A stretch of DNA of 64,000 nucleotides from CAIYRG01 sp965247505 (GTDB lineage: Bacteria; Pseudomonadota; Alphaproteobacteria; Micropepsales; Micropepsaceae). Both the position numbers and the translations under genes were made by a program. The notes below the pieces were generated by a model. It was not told the origin of the DNA and did no database searches. It saw nothing but the letters and a program-made list of their open reading frames with translations. The stretch spans positions 1,426,001 through 1,490,000 of the forward strand of contig OZ252020.1 in NCBI GenBank assembly GCA_965247505.1, given 5' to 3'. Shown piece by piece: positions 53,533-63,359 of the stretch (position 1 is its first letter; every line of letters begins with the position of its first letter).

Positions 53533-54273
53533 ATGGATCAACACACACAAGATAACCGCAACTATTGGGACCAGTTGGCACGACTCCACCCCAAGACGGC
53601 CTTCTATCGCCTGGAGAAATTCAAGCGCGGAGAAAATAATCTCGATCCCATTGAGCGCGAGGCCTTAGGCGATGTTTCAGATAAACGCCTCCTTCAGCTG
53701 CAATGTCATTTTGGTTTGGAAACGCTGTCTCTTGCGCGGATGGGCGCGGACGCCACGGGGCTCGATCTCTCTAGCGTGGCTATTGAGACCGCGCGCAATC
53801 TTTCGGATGAGTTGAAGATCCCTGCGAACTTCGTCGAAGCCGACGTGTTGCACGCCCCCGACGATTTGCGCGGCTTCGATATCGTCTTTGCGTCTTGGGG
53901 CTCGCTGTGCTGGATTTCCGACCTGTCTGCTTGGATGCAGACCGCAGCGCGCGCATTGAAACCAGGCGGGCAGCTTGTTCTCATCGACGGCCATCCCGCA
54001 GGCGCGATGCTGAACCATGAAGTTGAGCCGGGCTCGCCGCTGCAAGTGCGCGATCCTTATGAGTCTCCCGAGCCCATTATTGAGGACGCTCAAGGAAGTT
54101 ATGCCGATGAGAGCGCAAAACTTGATGACCCGCGCTGCGTCGTATGGGCTTACGGGTTCGAGAGCCTTTTCACCGCGATGCTCGGCGCCGGGCTCAGTTT
54201 GCGCGGTTTTCGCGAATTCGACCGTGTGACTTGGCCAATGCCGGCGCTGATAAAAGCCGACGAATATTACTAG
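53533..54273 (+). CDS. Class I SAM-dependent methyltransferase
   Basis: The 246-residue protein has motif I LQCHFGLETLSLARMGADATGLDLSS, a post-I region NFVEADVLHAP, and motif II FDIVFASWGSLCWI, then LKPGGQLVLIDGHPAG. The N-terminus NRNYWDQLARLHPKTAFYRLEKFKRGE and the LQCHFG form recall a group of uncharacterised Methyltransf_25-type proteins. The substrate is unknown. It is 64 bases after the dehydrogenase gene. Confidence 0.9.
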   Translation: MDQHTQDNRNYWDQLARLHPKTAFYRLEKFKRGENNLDPIEREALGDVSDKRLLQLQCHFGLETLSLARMGADATGLDLSSVAIETARNLSDELKIPANFVEADVLHAPDDLRGFDIVFASWGSLCWISDLSAWMQTAARALKPGGQLVLIDGHPAGAMLNHEVEPGSPLQVRDPYESPEPIIEDAQGSYADESAKLDDPRCVVWAYGFESLFTAMLGAGLSLRGFREFDRVTWPMPALIKADEYY

Positions 54274-54450
54274 AAGCTTCCCGATAACCTTCCTTATGTT
54301 CCGCTAAGTTTTGCACTGACCGCCGAGCGTCTCACATAGGTTTCTGGGATGGGTAATTGCGATAAGTTTTCTGGCGAAAGCGGATAAAGCGGTTCATAAT
54401 CGCTTGTCCGGATATGAAATCACCACCGGGAATTGAGACGGGAATTGGCC

Positions 54451-55359
54451 ATGTCCGAAAAAGCGAACGAGAGCGCGTTAATCCAAACGCGCTGCAACAT
54501 TTATGTTGGTCGCATTTTTGCGACCACGCTCTGCGCGGGAGCGGTCTTTGGCGCGTTGTCACTGAGTTTCCTCCCGCCTGCCCGCGCAGCGGAAGTGGCC
54601 CAAACGATCCCCGATTTCTCCGGCTATTGGGCGCGGCCTGAAGCCGGACCCGAGCGCATTTTCTATTCTCCGGAAAGCGGCGCCGGCCCGGTTAGCTTTG
54701 CGGCAGATGCCGGCGAAATGCGGCGCGGCATTCCGATGATGGGCGATCACACCAATCCGGTTCTGTTGCCCCAAGCAGCCCAAGCCGTGAAAGCGCAAGC
54801 CGATCATTTTCGGGCGGGCGGATTTGCCTGGCCTGCATGGTCTTTGTGCATGCATCCCGGCATTCCCTTGGCATTGAACATGGCCGAACCCGTTCAGTTT
54901 CTGCAGAGCAACGACCAAATCACGATTATTTATCAGCGCGGCCAACAAGTACGCCGCATCTATCTCAACAAACCGCATCCTCAAGACCCGTTGGTCCAAT
55001 GGAATGGACACTCCGTTGGACATTACGAAGGGCAGCACGCGCTTGTGATCGATACGATTGCGCAGGATACGCGAAGCGTCGTCGATCGCTTCGGAACGCC
55101 AAAGAGCGCCGCAATGCGTGTCGTCGAGCGCTACACGATTTCGCCAGACGGACAGAGTCTGAAAGTAGAGTTCTCGGTGGAAGATCCGCTCATGTTTGCG
55201 ACGGCGTGGTCATCGCACGTGCCTTACGAAAAAATGCCGCCGAGAATCGTGGACGGGCCTCAGGAGCGCGAATTTGCGGAAATAAACTGCACCGAAAATA
55301 ACCGCAATCCGGGCGGCGGAGAATTTTCAAACCCGTTCGACAATACACCCGATTTTTGA
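54451..55359 (+). CDS. Secreted protein of unknown function
   Basis: After a hydrophobic leader (residues ~22-48, ending PPARAAE) the mature part contains PDFSGYWARPE, CMHPGIPLALN, VRRIYLNKPHP, WNGHSVGHYEGQHALVIDTIAQD and VVERYTISPDGQSLKVEFSVEDP. These blocks are shared by a family of secreted proteins often encoded near DUF6152 genes. The role is unknown. The ATG at 54451 is used because 54433 adds only RR-type residues without a better ribosome-binding site. Confidence 0.75.
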   Translation: MSEKANESALIQTRCNIYVGRIFATTLCAGAVFGALSLSFLPPARAAEVAQTIPDFSGYWARPEAGPERIFYSPESGAGPVSFAADAGEMRRGIPMMGDHTNPVLLPQAAQAVKAQADHFRAGGFAWPAWSLCMHPGIPLALNMAEPVQFLQSNDQITIIYQRGQQVRRIYLNKPHPQDPLVQWNGHSVGHYEGQHALVIDTIAQDTRSVVDRFGTPKSAAMRVVERYTISPDGQSLKVEFSVEDPLMFATAWSSHVPYEKMPPRIVDGPQEREFAEINCTENNRNPGGGEFSNPFDNTPDF

Positions 55360-55862
55360 AGTTTTGTGACACGCAAACACGAAACGGTATACAGCGGCGG
55401 CGCGCGCATGTTGGCGGGCTGAGACGGACCGATTTCATTAACAACAGATTAAACGAGTTGCGTGTTAGTCATCGGGATCGTCACGTCCCAGTCCCGCGAC
55501 TTCGATTGCGTTCTCAACGCTTTCAATCCTCCCGTTCTCGGTCGCGTGGGCTCGGTTAAGCTGTGCTGGGCGGCCATATATCCATGATGTTGATTGAAAA
55601 AATCCGAGACGACAAATTTGTCGATGAAGCCCAAGGACGAAATTCTAGCGCGATAATTTATTGGCCAGATCGGGCGATCGACCATTTTTGAGTGCCCGCT
55701 GCGCGAGCATATTCTTGCAGTGCCATTGGCCACAATCAGCTTTTATTAACCCTCTTAGGACAAACTCCTGCTCGATTTTGGGACGGCGTAGGCGGCAAAG
55801 CCCACGTCGTCGCCGAAATCACGCATTGCGAGTCCGGATTGCTGCATTGAGGGTCTTTGAGC

Positions 55863-58800
55863 ATGAGCACTAAGATAAAAGAAGTACCAAACTGGGAGGT
55901 ACAAGATATAACGGCCGCCGGGCCCGCGGCCGATTTCACCCCAGACTCTAAAGCTGACCTTCCCGCAGACGATCTTTCCGATAGCAGCACGGATTCGGCG
56001 TTCAGCCGCATCGAAGAAGCGCTGCGTGATGTCGCCTATCAGCTCGGTGAATCCGAGCATAGTTCTGAACACGTCGCCGCAGACGCCTCTGGGCAGCATA
56101 AAACGCCCGTGCACAAAGCGACACCGGACGCCAACGAATCCACCCAGCGCAACGGCGACAAAGGACGTGCAGCTTTTGCCTCCAACATGGCGGCGCACGC
56201 ACCGGCGCCCGAAATTGCCTCGGCAACGCACGAATATATGCGTTCGTTCCATGAGCTTGCGCATCGCATCGACAATCTTGAAAAATTCGCAGATACGGAA
56301 TCATTGCGCGATGAAGTGCGTGGCCTTCGTCAAAGGTTCATGGAGGATTCCGATCAATTTGATTCAACGCTAAACGAATCCACAGGAAAGATTTCTGCGC
56401 TTTCCGGTGCGGTCGACAATCTAGCCACTAACCTCGCTGTGATGCAGGACCGCTCGACGCAATTGGGCACTACTCTCGAGCACAGCCTAAGCAAGCTAAG
56501 TCAGAGCCTGAAACATTCCGAAGCGCAGCTTGGCGATACGGCAAAGCGCATTTCCGACACGGTCGAAAGCCGCCTCTCCTTCACCGATCACTACATAGAG
56601 AAGGTTTCTCAACGTCTTGAGAGGACCGAGATCGAACGCGAGGAGAAAGAAACCGGCATCAAGCAAGCGCTTACCGCGTTGGTTGGCAAATTGAGTGCGG
56701 AGAAAGAACGGAACAATGAGGCGCTAGCCGAAATTCACGCCTCGCTCGCTTCTTCGCTAATGGAAATGAAACAGGGTCTGAGCATTTCAGAAACCCGCCT
56801 TTGGGAAGTTGTGGAAGGACGCGTTGCGGCCGGCGAGCGCGGCATTGAAGATTTCAAGCAACGCCTATCCCAGGCGGACCAAAGCCGTAGCGAGCGGGAC
56901 CGCGCCTTGGCCGACGCACTGGAATCTCTGCGCGATAAAATCAATGCCGATAAAACACGCAGTGAGGCGGCGCTGACCGAGGTTCGCTCGACGCTCACAT
57001 CGTCACTTGTTTCTTGTCTTGCTGAAATGAAGCAAGGCTTGGAAGCAAGCGAGAAACGCATTCAAGAGAGGCTAGAAAGCGGTGTTGCTAGCGACGAAGG
57101 CAAAGCACAGAAGCATACTCAGAATCTCAAGCAGGCCGAACCGGCGGTCAAGAATAAGGACGCGTCGCTAAACCAAACAGTTGCGTCCATGCTGGATCAG
57201 CTGAGAGCCGACAGAAAAAAGAGCGTGGACGCGCTGGCTGAAGTGCGCGCCTTGCTCGCATCTTCCGTTAGCGAGATGCAACAAAGTCTGGAAGAGTCAG
57301 AAAAGCGCGTCGAAAAAAGATTGGAAAGCCGCTTTTCGACCATTGATTCCAAATTTGAGAACATCTCACAGCGCCTTCAGAAAACCGAACAGAGTCACGA
57401 CGGAAACGACGGCCAATTCAGCGAAATTATCGAAAGCATGTCGCATCGTCTTGAGCAGATAGAACGACAGCGCAGCGCGGAGGAACAGCCCCTTACCGAG
57501 GCCGTGGGCAACATCGCACGACGCCTAGATCGGATGGAGCAGGATCGCAGCGGCGACGAACAGCCTCTGAACGAGGCCATCGGGAATATCTCTCAGCGCC
57601 TTGAGCAGATCGAACAGGTCGGCGCCGGCAATGGCGCGGCCGTGGATGGGGCGCTTGCCGAGTTGAAGGAACAGCTGAAGGCTGAAAAGGTACACACTGA
57701 GAAGGCCTTAACAGAAATCCGCAGCTCTCCCGCAGACGTAAAAGAGAGTTCAGCCGGCCCTGCCCTGCCACAGAGAGAATCGTCTTATAGCGATCTTGGT
57801 TTCGAGAGCGTTTCGCATACTGGCGACGAGAAAGATCGTTCTGTCACCGAGATCATCGCAGACTTGACGGATGGCCAGAATGGCGAAAACGCACTGAAGG
57901 ACGAGGTGTCCTCGGAATCAGACCTTCCTGATACACAGTTCGATAGTGACGCGATATCGGGCGCCCCGTCTTCTTTCGGATTTCCGCCAATAGAAACAGC
58001 CGATTCCGCTGCTCCGGAAATTGAAGATTCGTTTTCGGACGATCCGGAGTCCGATGAGCAAGATGATTTGGTCACGCGGGGAGACTATTTGTCGGGCGCG
58101 CGACTCGCCGCGCAAGCTGCTGCGGAAGCCACGAGTGCAAGCGCCGCTCAGCAGACGCCATTACAATCGCTCGCATCCCGCGTGATTGGTCCTGACGTAA
58201 AATCTCGATTCTTCCAACGAAACCGATTGGCGGCGGTTGGCGCTGCGATCCTACTCATCGTCGGTGCTGGTTCCTTTCTTTTGATGCGTGGATCCGCGCC
58301 TTCCGTCAACGACGCTGCCGGCGGCGTCGCTGCTGTCACGCCAGTTGAACAAACCGAGGCCAATGTCGCTGCGACACCCATCCGACAGCCGGGTTTTGCT
58401 ACCGCCTTGCCGCCGCCAGCAATGCCCGAGTCGGGCGCCGAACAAACGAACGCACCGGATGGGCAAATCGAGAACGCCACTGCTGCGCTGGCTGCAGAAC
58501 TTGATGGGCAGGCTGTCAGCCAAGCGGCCGTCATCGGACCGCAGGCAGATGGCCAAGCCGAAGCCACGCCGATAGAGCGTTTGGTCTCCGAAGCGCGCGC
58601 CGGTTCTTCACCAGCGGCGCTTATCTTAGGACTTAATTATCTCAATGGTGACGGCGTCGATGCGGACGACAGCGAGGCATTTCGCTGGCTTCGCCTCGCT
58701 GCCGAACAGGGTGAGCCGGTTGCGCAAAGCCGACTCGGTTCGATGTTTGAGCGCGGACAAGGCGTAGCAGCGGACACGCGCGAAGCAGCTTTCTGGTACG

Positions 58801-59186
58801 AGCAAGCCGCAAGAAGCGGCAATGTCAGGGCGATGCATAATCTGGCAATCGCGCATGCGGATGGCGCAGGCGTTGAGGAAAATCTCGGCGAGGCGGCGCG
58901 CTTGTTCCGCGCGGCTGTCGATCTGGGCCTAGCCGACTCGCAGTTCAACCTCGCAGTTCTCTATTCACAAGGCATGGGTTTGCCGGCATCGCTGAGCGAA
59001 GCATATAAATGGTATCTTATTGCCGGCGCTCAGGGCGACACTGAAGCTCAGATGCGAGCCGAAACGCTTGCCGCCGAGCTCCCACAAAATGAGCGCGACG
59101 CGGCTGAGGCAGCTGTAGCTGCCTTCACGCCACTGGCGCCCAACGAGGCGGCCAACACGCCGCCGAGTTTGGCCCTGATTCAGTAG
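55863..59186 (+). CDS. PodJ-like polar organiser: coiled coils, one membrane span, Sel1 repeats
   Basis: A 1107-residue protein. Residues 1-110 are disordered and acidic. About 110-640 are heptad-rich coiled coil made of imperfect ~100-residue repeats (ALAEIHASLASSLMEMKQGL, ALTEVRSTLTSSLVSCLAEMKQ, ALAEVRALLASSVSEMQQSL). An acidic linker runs to ~770. One membrane span lies at about 789-808 (LAAVGAAILLIVGAGSFLLM). A Pro/Ala linker and four Sel1 repeats follow at ~905-1075 (ALILGLNYLNGDGVDADDSEAFRWLRLAAEQGE and relatives). This order is that of PodJ, which localises polar complexes in Caulobacter, so a role in polarity or envelope growth is likely. The start is ATG 55863, the second in frame. 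Confidence 0.87.
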   Translation: MSTKIKEVPNWEVQDITAAGPAADFTPDSKADLPADDLSDSSTDSAFSRIEEALRDVAYQLGESEHSSEHVAADASGQHKTPVHKATPDANESTQRNGDKGRAAFASNMAAHAPAPEIASATHEYMRSFHELAHRIDNLEKFADTESLRDEVRGLRQRFMEDSDQFDSTLNESTGKISALSGAVDNLATNLAVMQDRSTQLGTTLEHSLSKLSQSLKHSEAQLGDTAKRISDTVESRLSFTDHYIEKVSQRLERTEIEREEKETGIKQALTALVGKLSAEKERNNEALAEIHASLASSLMEMKQGLSISETRLWEVVEGRVAAGERGIEDFKQRLSQADQSRSERDRALADALESLRDKINADKTRSEAALTEVRSTLTSSLVSCLAEMKQGLEASEKRIQERLESGVASDEGKAQKHTQNLKQAEPAVKNKDASLNQTVASMLDQLRADRKKSVDALAEVRALLASSVSEMQQSLEESEKRVEKRLESRFSTIDSKFENISQRLQKTEQSHDGNDGQFSEIIESMSHRLEQIERQRSAEEQPLTEAVGNIARRLDRMEQDRSGDEQPLNEAIGNISQRLEQIEQVGAGNGAAVDGALAELKEQLKAEKVHTEKALTEIRSSPADVKESSAGPALPQRESSYSDLGFESVSHTGDEKDRSVTEIIADLTDGQNGENALKDEVSSESDLPDTQFDSDAISGAPSSFGFPPIETADSAAPEIEDSFSDDPESDEQDDLVTRGDYLSGARLAAQAAAEATSASAAQQTPLQSLASRVIGPDVKSRFFQRNRLAAVGAAILLIVGAGSFLLMRGSAPSVNDAAGGVAAVTPVEQTEANVAATPIRQPGFATALPPPAMPESGAEQTNAPDGQIENATAALAAELDGQAVSQAAVIGPQADGQAEATPIERLVSEARAGSSPAALILGLNYLNGDGVDADDSEAFRWLRLAAEQGEPVAQSRLGSMFERGQGVAADTREAAFWYEQAARSGNVRAMHNLAIAHADGAGVEENLGEAARLFRAAVDLGLADSQFNLAVLYSQGMGLPASLSEAYKWYLIAGAQGDTEAQMRAETLAAELPQNERDAAEAAVAAFTPLAPNEAANTPPSLALIQ

Positions 59187-59307
59187 CAAAATATGCAGGC
59201 ATTCATTGCTCAGGCCCCACCCGAACGGCCTGATTTAGAAAAGCTTAATTTGTCCCTGGCATGATCTAGCCCCAATTCTCCATAAATGGGGGGACGCAAA
59301 TGCAAGA

Positions 59308-59997
59308 GTGGTTTTTATTCCGGCGATTGCTGCCGCTGTAGCGACGGCGGCCGTATTTATTTTCTTAGTGGTCAGCAAAAGAAATAGCACCGCCGTCACG
59401 ATCGTACGGTCCAATGATCGCGAGGAGCACTACGCCAACAGAGCCGCCTCCGCGTCCCTTGAATCCAAGCGCCGCATGGAGCAGATGCAGCGCGAACATG
59501 ACAGCGCAATGCAGACCATGCACAAACGAACGCGCAGGGCGCAGGAATTGGTTGAAAGCAGCGGCGTCTCCGATTCCGCCTCCGAGCTTTTTCTGATTGC
59601 ACGCCGATGGCATCGTGATTGGCTGCGCCGTGAACGCGAAGGGACGATCGCTCCCGAAAGACTCGTGTTGCCGGAAAATTTGGAACAGCTGGTTATTGAT
59701 CAGGACGGCGCATGGCTAAATTGGGTAGATGATGGTGCGCACTTTAGACTTGAGCTGGATAAGAGACTCAACCGCTTCACGCTATTCGTTGAAGATCACA
59801 ATGTCCTTTGTTTCGACGCCTCCGGCGATGCCAAACTCGGACATTTGAAAGCGGGCGATGTCGTTTCGTTTCGGGCGGGTGACTGGATGATGCGCCTGAA
59901 CGATGCAGTCGGTGAAATTAGAATCGCCGACCTCAAAGCCCTCCACGCCGACGAGTTCGACGTTTTCGGCCATAAGATGGAAAACATAAACTTCTGA
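59308..59997 (+). CDS. Membrane-anchored hypothetical protein
   Basis: The start is GTG 59308, as nothing better is in frame; the ATG at 59288 is in another frame. Residues 1-23 are one membrane span (FIPAIAAAVATAAVFIFLVV). A charged helix (SLESKRRMEQMQREHDSAMQTMHKRTRRAQEL) and a ~120-residue C-terminal domain follow (AWLNWVDDGAHFRLELDKRLNRFTLFVEDHNVLCFDA). No family recognised. Confidence 0.7.
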   Translation: MVFIPAIAAAVATAAVFIFLVVSKRNSTAVTIVRSNDREEHYANRAASASLESKRRMEQMQREHDSAMQTMHKRTRRAQELVESSGVSDSASELFLIARRWHRDWLRREREGTIAPERLVLPENLEQLVIDQDGAWLNWVDDGAHFRLELDKRLNRFTLFVEDHNVLCFDASGDAKLGHLKAGDVVSFRAGDWMMRLNDAVGEIRIADLKALHADEFDVFGHKMENINF

Positions 59998-60124
59998 TCG
60001 CCTGATTCTGCGCGCAAAAGAAACGCAGTTTGTGCGCTTTCTTGCCCAATGGCGTACTAGGGTCTAGCCTCATCCTCGACAAGTAAAACGTCTTGCACGG
60101 CTCGATGCTGGGCCGGGAGAAAAC

Positions 60125-60760
60125 ATGATGCGATTTGCCGGATTGGTTGTCGGACTCTTTGCCCTGACCTTGTCGCAAGCGGCGCATGCGCAAGCGTGGA
60201 CGTCTTTTTTCGGCGAGGAAGACCGGTTCGCCCTCGGATTTCCAGGCGATCCCGCCATCGAAGAAACGGAATGGATCGACGAAAATGGCGAGGCACGGAG
60301 CGCACGACGCTATTCGGGCGAGCGCGCAGGCAATATCTACACGCTCATTGCCGTCAATTATGAAGATATTGAAGAGAATATTTATCATCCCGCTTATGAA
60401 CACGCGGCAGCCGTCTATCGCGAAATGGGCGAGGTGACATTCGACGATCACGCGGCGACCGACAGGATTGACGGTCACCAGCTTCAGATCACTTTGCCGG
60501 ATGGGCGGCGATTATATTTCGCAGCGCATTATCACGACGGAAGGCTGTACATCCTGGACGCCAATGTCTCTGCGCGTTCGGCCCCGCCCGGCCAATTTCA
60601 GCAAAACTTGCAAATCGTGGATAGAGAGGGCGTTCGGGTCCGCTACACCAATGAGGGCGAGCGGATGATCAGAACCGACGATCTGCAAGACGCGCTGGGC
60701 GGGCCCATCCTTGACGGGCCCATTTACGAGGGCGCTGGGGACACGCCGATCGCACAGTAA
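60125..60760 (+). CDS. Secreted hypothetical protein
   Basis: Signal peptide residues 1-26 (LVVGLFALTLSQAAHAQ-A), then a ~185-residue domain that begins FFGEEDRFALGFPGDPAIEETEW and has TLIAVNYEDIEENIYHPAYEHA and GRRLYFAAHYHDGRLYILDANVS. The pattern (F-P-G-x-P ... R-x-Y ... V-x-Y-x-D) resembles small periplasmic proteins of unknown function. The ribosome-binding site GGGAGA precedes the ATG. Confidence 0.75.
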   Translation: MMRFAGLVVGLFALTLSQAAHAQAWTSFFGEEDRFALGFPGDPAIEETEWIDENGEARSARRYSGERAGNIYTLIAVNYEDIEENIYHPAYEHAAAVYREMGEVTFDDHAATDRIDGHQLQITLPDGRRLYFAAHYHDGRLYILDANVSARSAPPGQFQQNLQIVDREGVRVRYTNEGERMIRTDDLQDALGGPILDGPIYEGAGDTPIAQ

Positions 60761-60924
60761 AAACTGGTTTCCGGCACCAAATTCTGCCGCCGGTCCGGCC
60801 CTGACGGACAAACTCTGCATTTTGCCGCGAATCCTGGTGTTATCGGCTATTCCTACGCTCAGTTTCGCTCGCATTATGCTATAGGAGCTGAGACAATAGC
60901 GTTCCTAACCTTAAGGGAGGGCGT

Positions 60925-63357
60925 ATGGGGACCGAGACCGCATTTCGTCGCGGCATTTTCGCGACTGCCGGAGCATTTGGGATATTGCTTGCCGCCATTG
61001 GCTATGGGCCGGCGTCAGCGCAAGAGACCTCCGCGGATCATAGTGCTGTCATCGGCACATATTGCGTCGCTTGCCACAATGCGCAGTTAAAAACGGCCGA
61101 TTTAGAATTAGACAGTGCCGATATTGCCGATCCCACGACGAACGCGCCGCTATGGGAAAAAGTCATCCGCAAGCTTCGCATCGGCGCAATGCCGCCGGCA
61201 GGAATGCCGCGCCCGGATGCGGAAACCTACGACGCTGTCGCCACCTATCTTGAGACAACGCTCGATCGTGCAGCGGCCGCCAACCCCGATCCGGGTCGGC
61301 CTGCCATCCAGCGCCTCAACCGCACCGAATATGCCAATGCGGTTGGCGATTTGCTCGCGGTCGATACCAATATCATCGATATGGACCTGCTCTTACCTGC
61401 CGACGATTCCAGCTACGGCTTCGACAATATTGGCGACGTTCTGACCGTCTCGCCGGTGCTGATGGAGGGGTATCTTTCCGCCGCCCGCAAAATCAGCCGT
61501 CTCGCGCTCGGTGATACAGCGGCGGGCGCGGTAGCTCAAACCTATGAAGTGCCTAGATACCTCGTTCAACGGGACCGTATGAGCGAAGATTTCCCCCTAG
61601 GTTCGCGCGGTGGGCTGACCGCCCAACATTATTTCCCGCGAGACGGCGAATATGATCTGCAAGTCCGCCTCCATAGAAACGGCAAGACCTATGTCGTCGG
61701 CACGGAATTTCCACGCCGGCTCGATGTTCGTCTCGACGGAGAGGTGATTCAACAATTCACCGTGGGCGGCGATAATCCAGCCCCCCGTCCCGAAGAACCA
61801 TCCTCGTTCACTCAAGGCGTTTTCGAGCGCTACCTTGGGAGCATCGACGAGGATTTTCAATTCCGCATTTCGGTAAAGGCAGGGATGCGTCAGATTCAAT
61901 TGACATTTCCGAACCATATCATCGAACCGGAAGACGTTTTTAAACCGCCAGTGAACGACTATGCCTATGCTTGGGATTATGGCCATCCGGACGTAGAGCC
62001 TGCCGTCGCCAGCCTGACAATTGATGGTCCCTACAATGCCGGCGGCATCGGCGAGACGGAAAGCCGGCAACGAATTCTCGTTTGCACCCCCACTGCAGCT
62101 GATGAGGAAGAGGCCTGTGCTCGGCAGATTCTATCTGTTCTGGCGCGACGTGCGTTTCGCCGTCCGGTCACCGATATGGACCTTCAGGATTTGATGAGCC
62201 TGTATCAAACCGGCCGGAGCCGCGGCGATTTTGAAGATGGTATTCGTCTGGCGGTGCAGCGCGTTCTCGTCGATCCGGAGTTTCTTTTTCGCATTGAGCG
62301 CGATCCGCCAAATGCGAGCGCTGGCGACAATTATCGCCTCAGCGATCTAGAACTGGCCTCGCGGCTTTCGTTCTTCCTTTGGAGCAGCATCCCCGACGAC
62401 CAGCTCTTTGAGCTTGCCGAAACCGAGCGGCTGGGCGAGCCGGAAATACTCGAGCGCGAGGTGCGCCGGATGCTCGATGATCCGCGCTCGATAGCCCTGG
62501 TAGACAACTTCGCCGGGCAATGGCTGTACCTACGCAATGTTGAGATGGTGTGGCCCAATCCGGATGTCTATCCGGAATTCGATGCGAGTTTGCGTCAATC
62601 GCTACAACGCGAGACCGCACTCTTCTTTGAAAGCCAGTTACGCGAAGACCGTCCGGTTCTGGAGCTTCTCGACGCCGATTACTCCTTCATGAACGAACGT
62701 TTGGCACGCCATTATGGAATTCCAAATATATATGGCAGCCATTTTCGCCGGGTTTCGGTGACAGACGAAAATCGTAAAGGGCTACTGGGCCAGGGAAGCA
62801 TTTTGACTGTCACTTCCTATGCAACAAGGACCGCGCCGACGATCCGCGGCAAATGGCTTCTCGAAAATATTCTTGGTGCGCCACCCCCTCCGCCGCCGGC
62901 CGATGTTCCATCGCTTGACGAAACGACATCCGGTGAAAATGGCGAAACTCTAACGGTGCGTGAGCAAATGGAGATGCACCGGGCGAGCCCCGCCTGCGCA
63001 TCATGCCACAGGGTCATGGATCCACTCGGATTTGCCCTCGAGAATTTTGACGCAACGGGTCAGTGGCGGGATGAGGACGGCGGCAATCTCATCGATGCTT
63101 CGGGCGTGACGCCGGACGGATTTGTGTTGAACGGTCCTGCGGACCTGCGCGAATACCTCGTCTCCAACCCGGAACAGTTTGTTGCCACGACGACAGAAAA
63201 ACTTCTCACTTACGCGCTTGGCCGTGGGATCGAGCACTATGACGCTCCATCCATCCGCCAAATACTCCATGACGCAGAGCCGAACGATTATAATTGGTCG
63301 TCCATTGTGCTCGGTGTCGTCAACAGCACTCCATTTCGAATGAGGAGGTCAGACTAG
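60925..63357 (+). CDS. DUF1587/DUF1592/DUF1588/DUF1585 secreted haem-motif protein
   Basis: An 810-residue exported protein. Signal peptide to about residue 32 (GILLAAIGYGPASAQE), then a cytochrome-like CVACH motif at about 48-52. The planctomycete-type domains follow in order: RLNRTEYANAVGDLL (DUF1587), a carbohydrate-binding-like middle part, SVLARRAFRRPVTDMDLQDLM (DUF1595), LELASRLSFFLWSSIPDDQL (DUF1592), CASCHRVMDPLGFALENFD (DUF1588, with a second CxxCH) and EKLLTYALGRGIEHYD (DUF1585). These proteins pair with DUF1552 proteins, as here. The physiological function is unsettled. Confidence 0.93.
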   Translation: MGTETAFRRGIFATAGAFGILLAAIGYGPASAQETSADHSAVIGTYCVACHNAQLKTADLELDSADIADPTTNAPLWEKVIRKLRIGAMPPAGMPRPDAETYDAVATYLETTLDRAAAANPDPGRPAIQRLNRTEYANAVGDLLAVDTNIIDMDLLLPADDSSYGFDNIGDVLTVSPVLMEGYLSAARKISRLALGDTAAGAVAQTYEVPRYLVQRDRMSEDFPLGSRGGLTAQHYFPRDGEYDLQVRLHRNGKTYVVGTEFPRRLDVRLDGEVIQQFTVGGDNPAPRPEEPSSFTQGVFERYLGSIDEDFQFRISVKAGMRQIQLTFPNHIIEPEDVFKPPVNDYAYAWDYGHPDVEPAVASLTIDGPYNAGGIGETESRQRILVCTPTAADEEEACARQILSVLARRAFRRPVTDMDLQDLMSLYQTGRSRGDFEDGIRLAVQRVLVDPEFLFRIERDPPNASAGDNYRLSDLELASRLSFFLWSSIPDDQLFELAETERLGEPEILEREVRRMLDDPRSIALVDNFAGQWLYLRNVEMVWPNPDVYPEFDASLRQSLQRETALFFESQLREDRPVLELLDADYSFMNERLARHYGIPNIYGSHFRRVSVTDENRKGLLGQGSILTVTSYATRTAPTIRGKWLLENILGAPPPPPPADVPSLDETTSGENGETLTVREQMEMHRASPACASCHRVMDPLGFALENFDATGQWRDEDGGNLIDASGVTPDGFVLNGPADLREYLVSNPEQFVATTTEKLLTYALGRGIEHYDAPSIRQILHDAEPNDYNWSSIVLGVVNSTPFRMRRSD

Positions 63358-63359
63358 TC

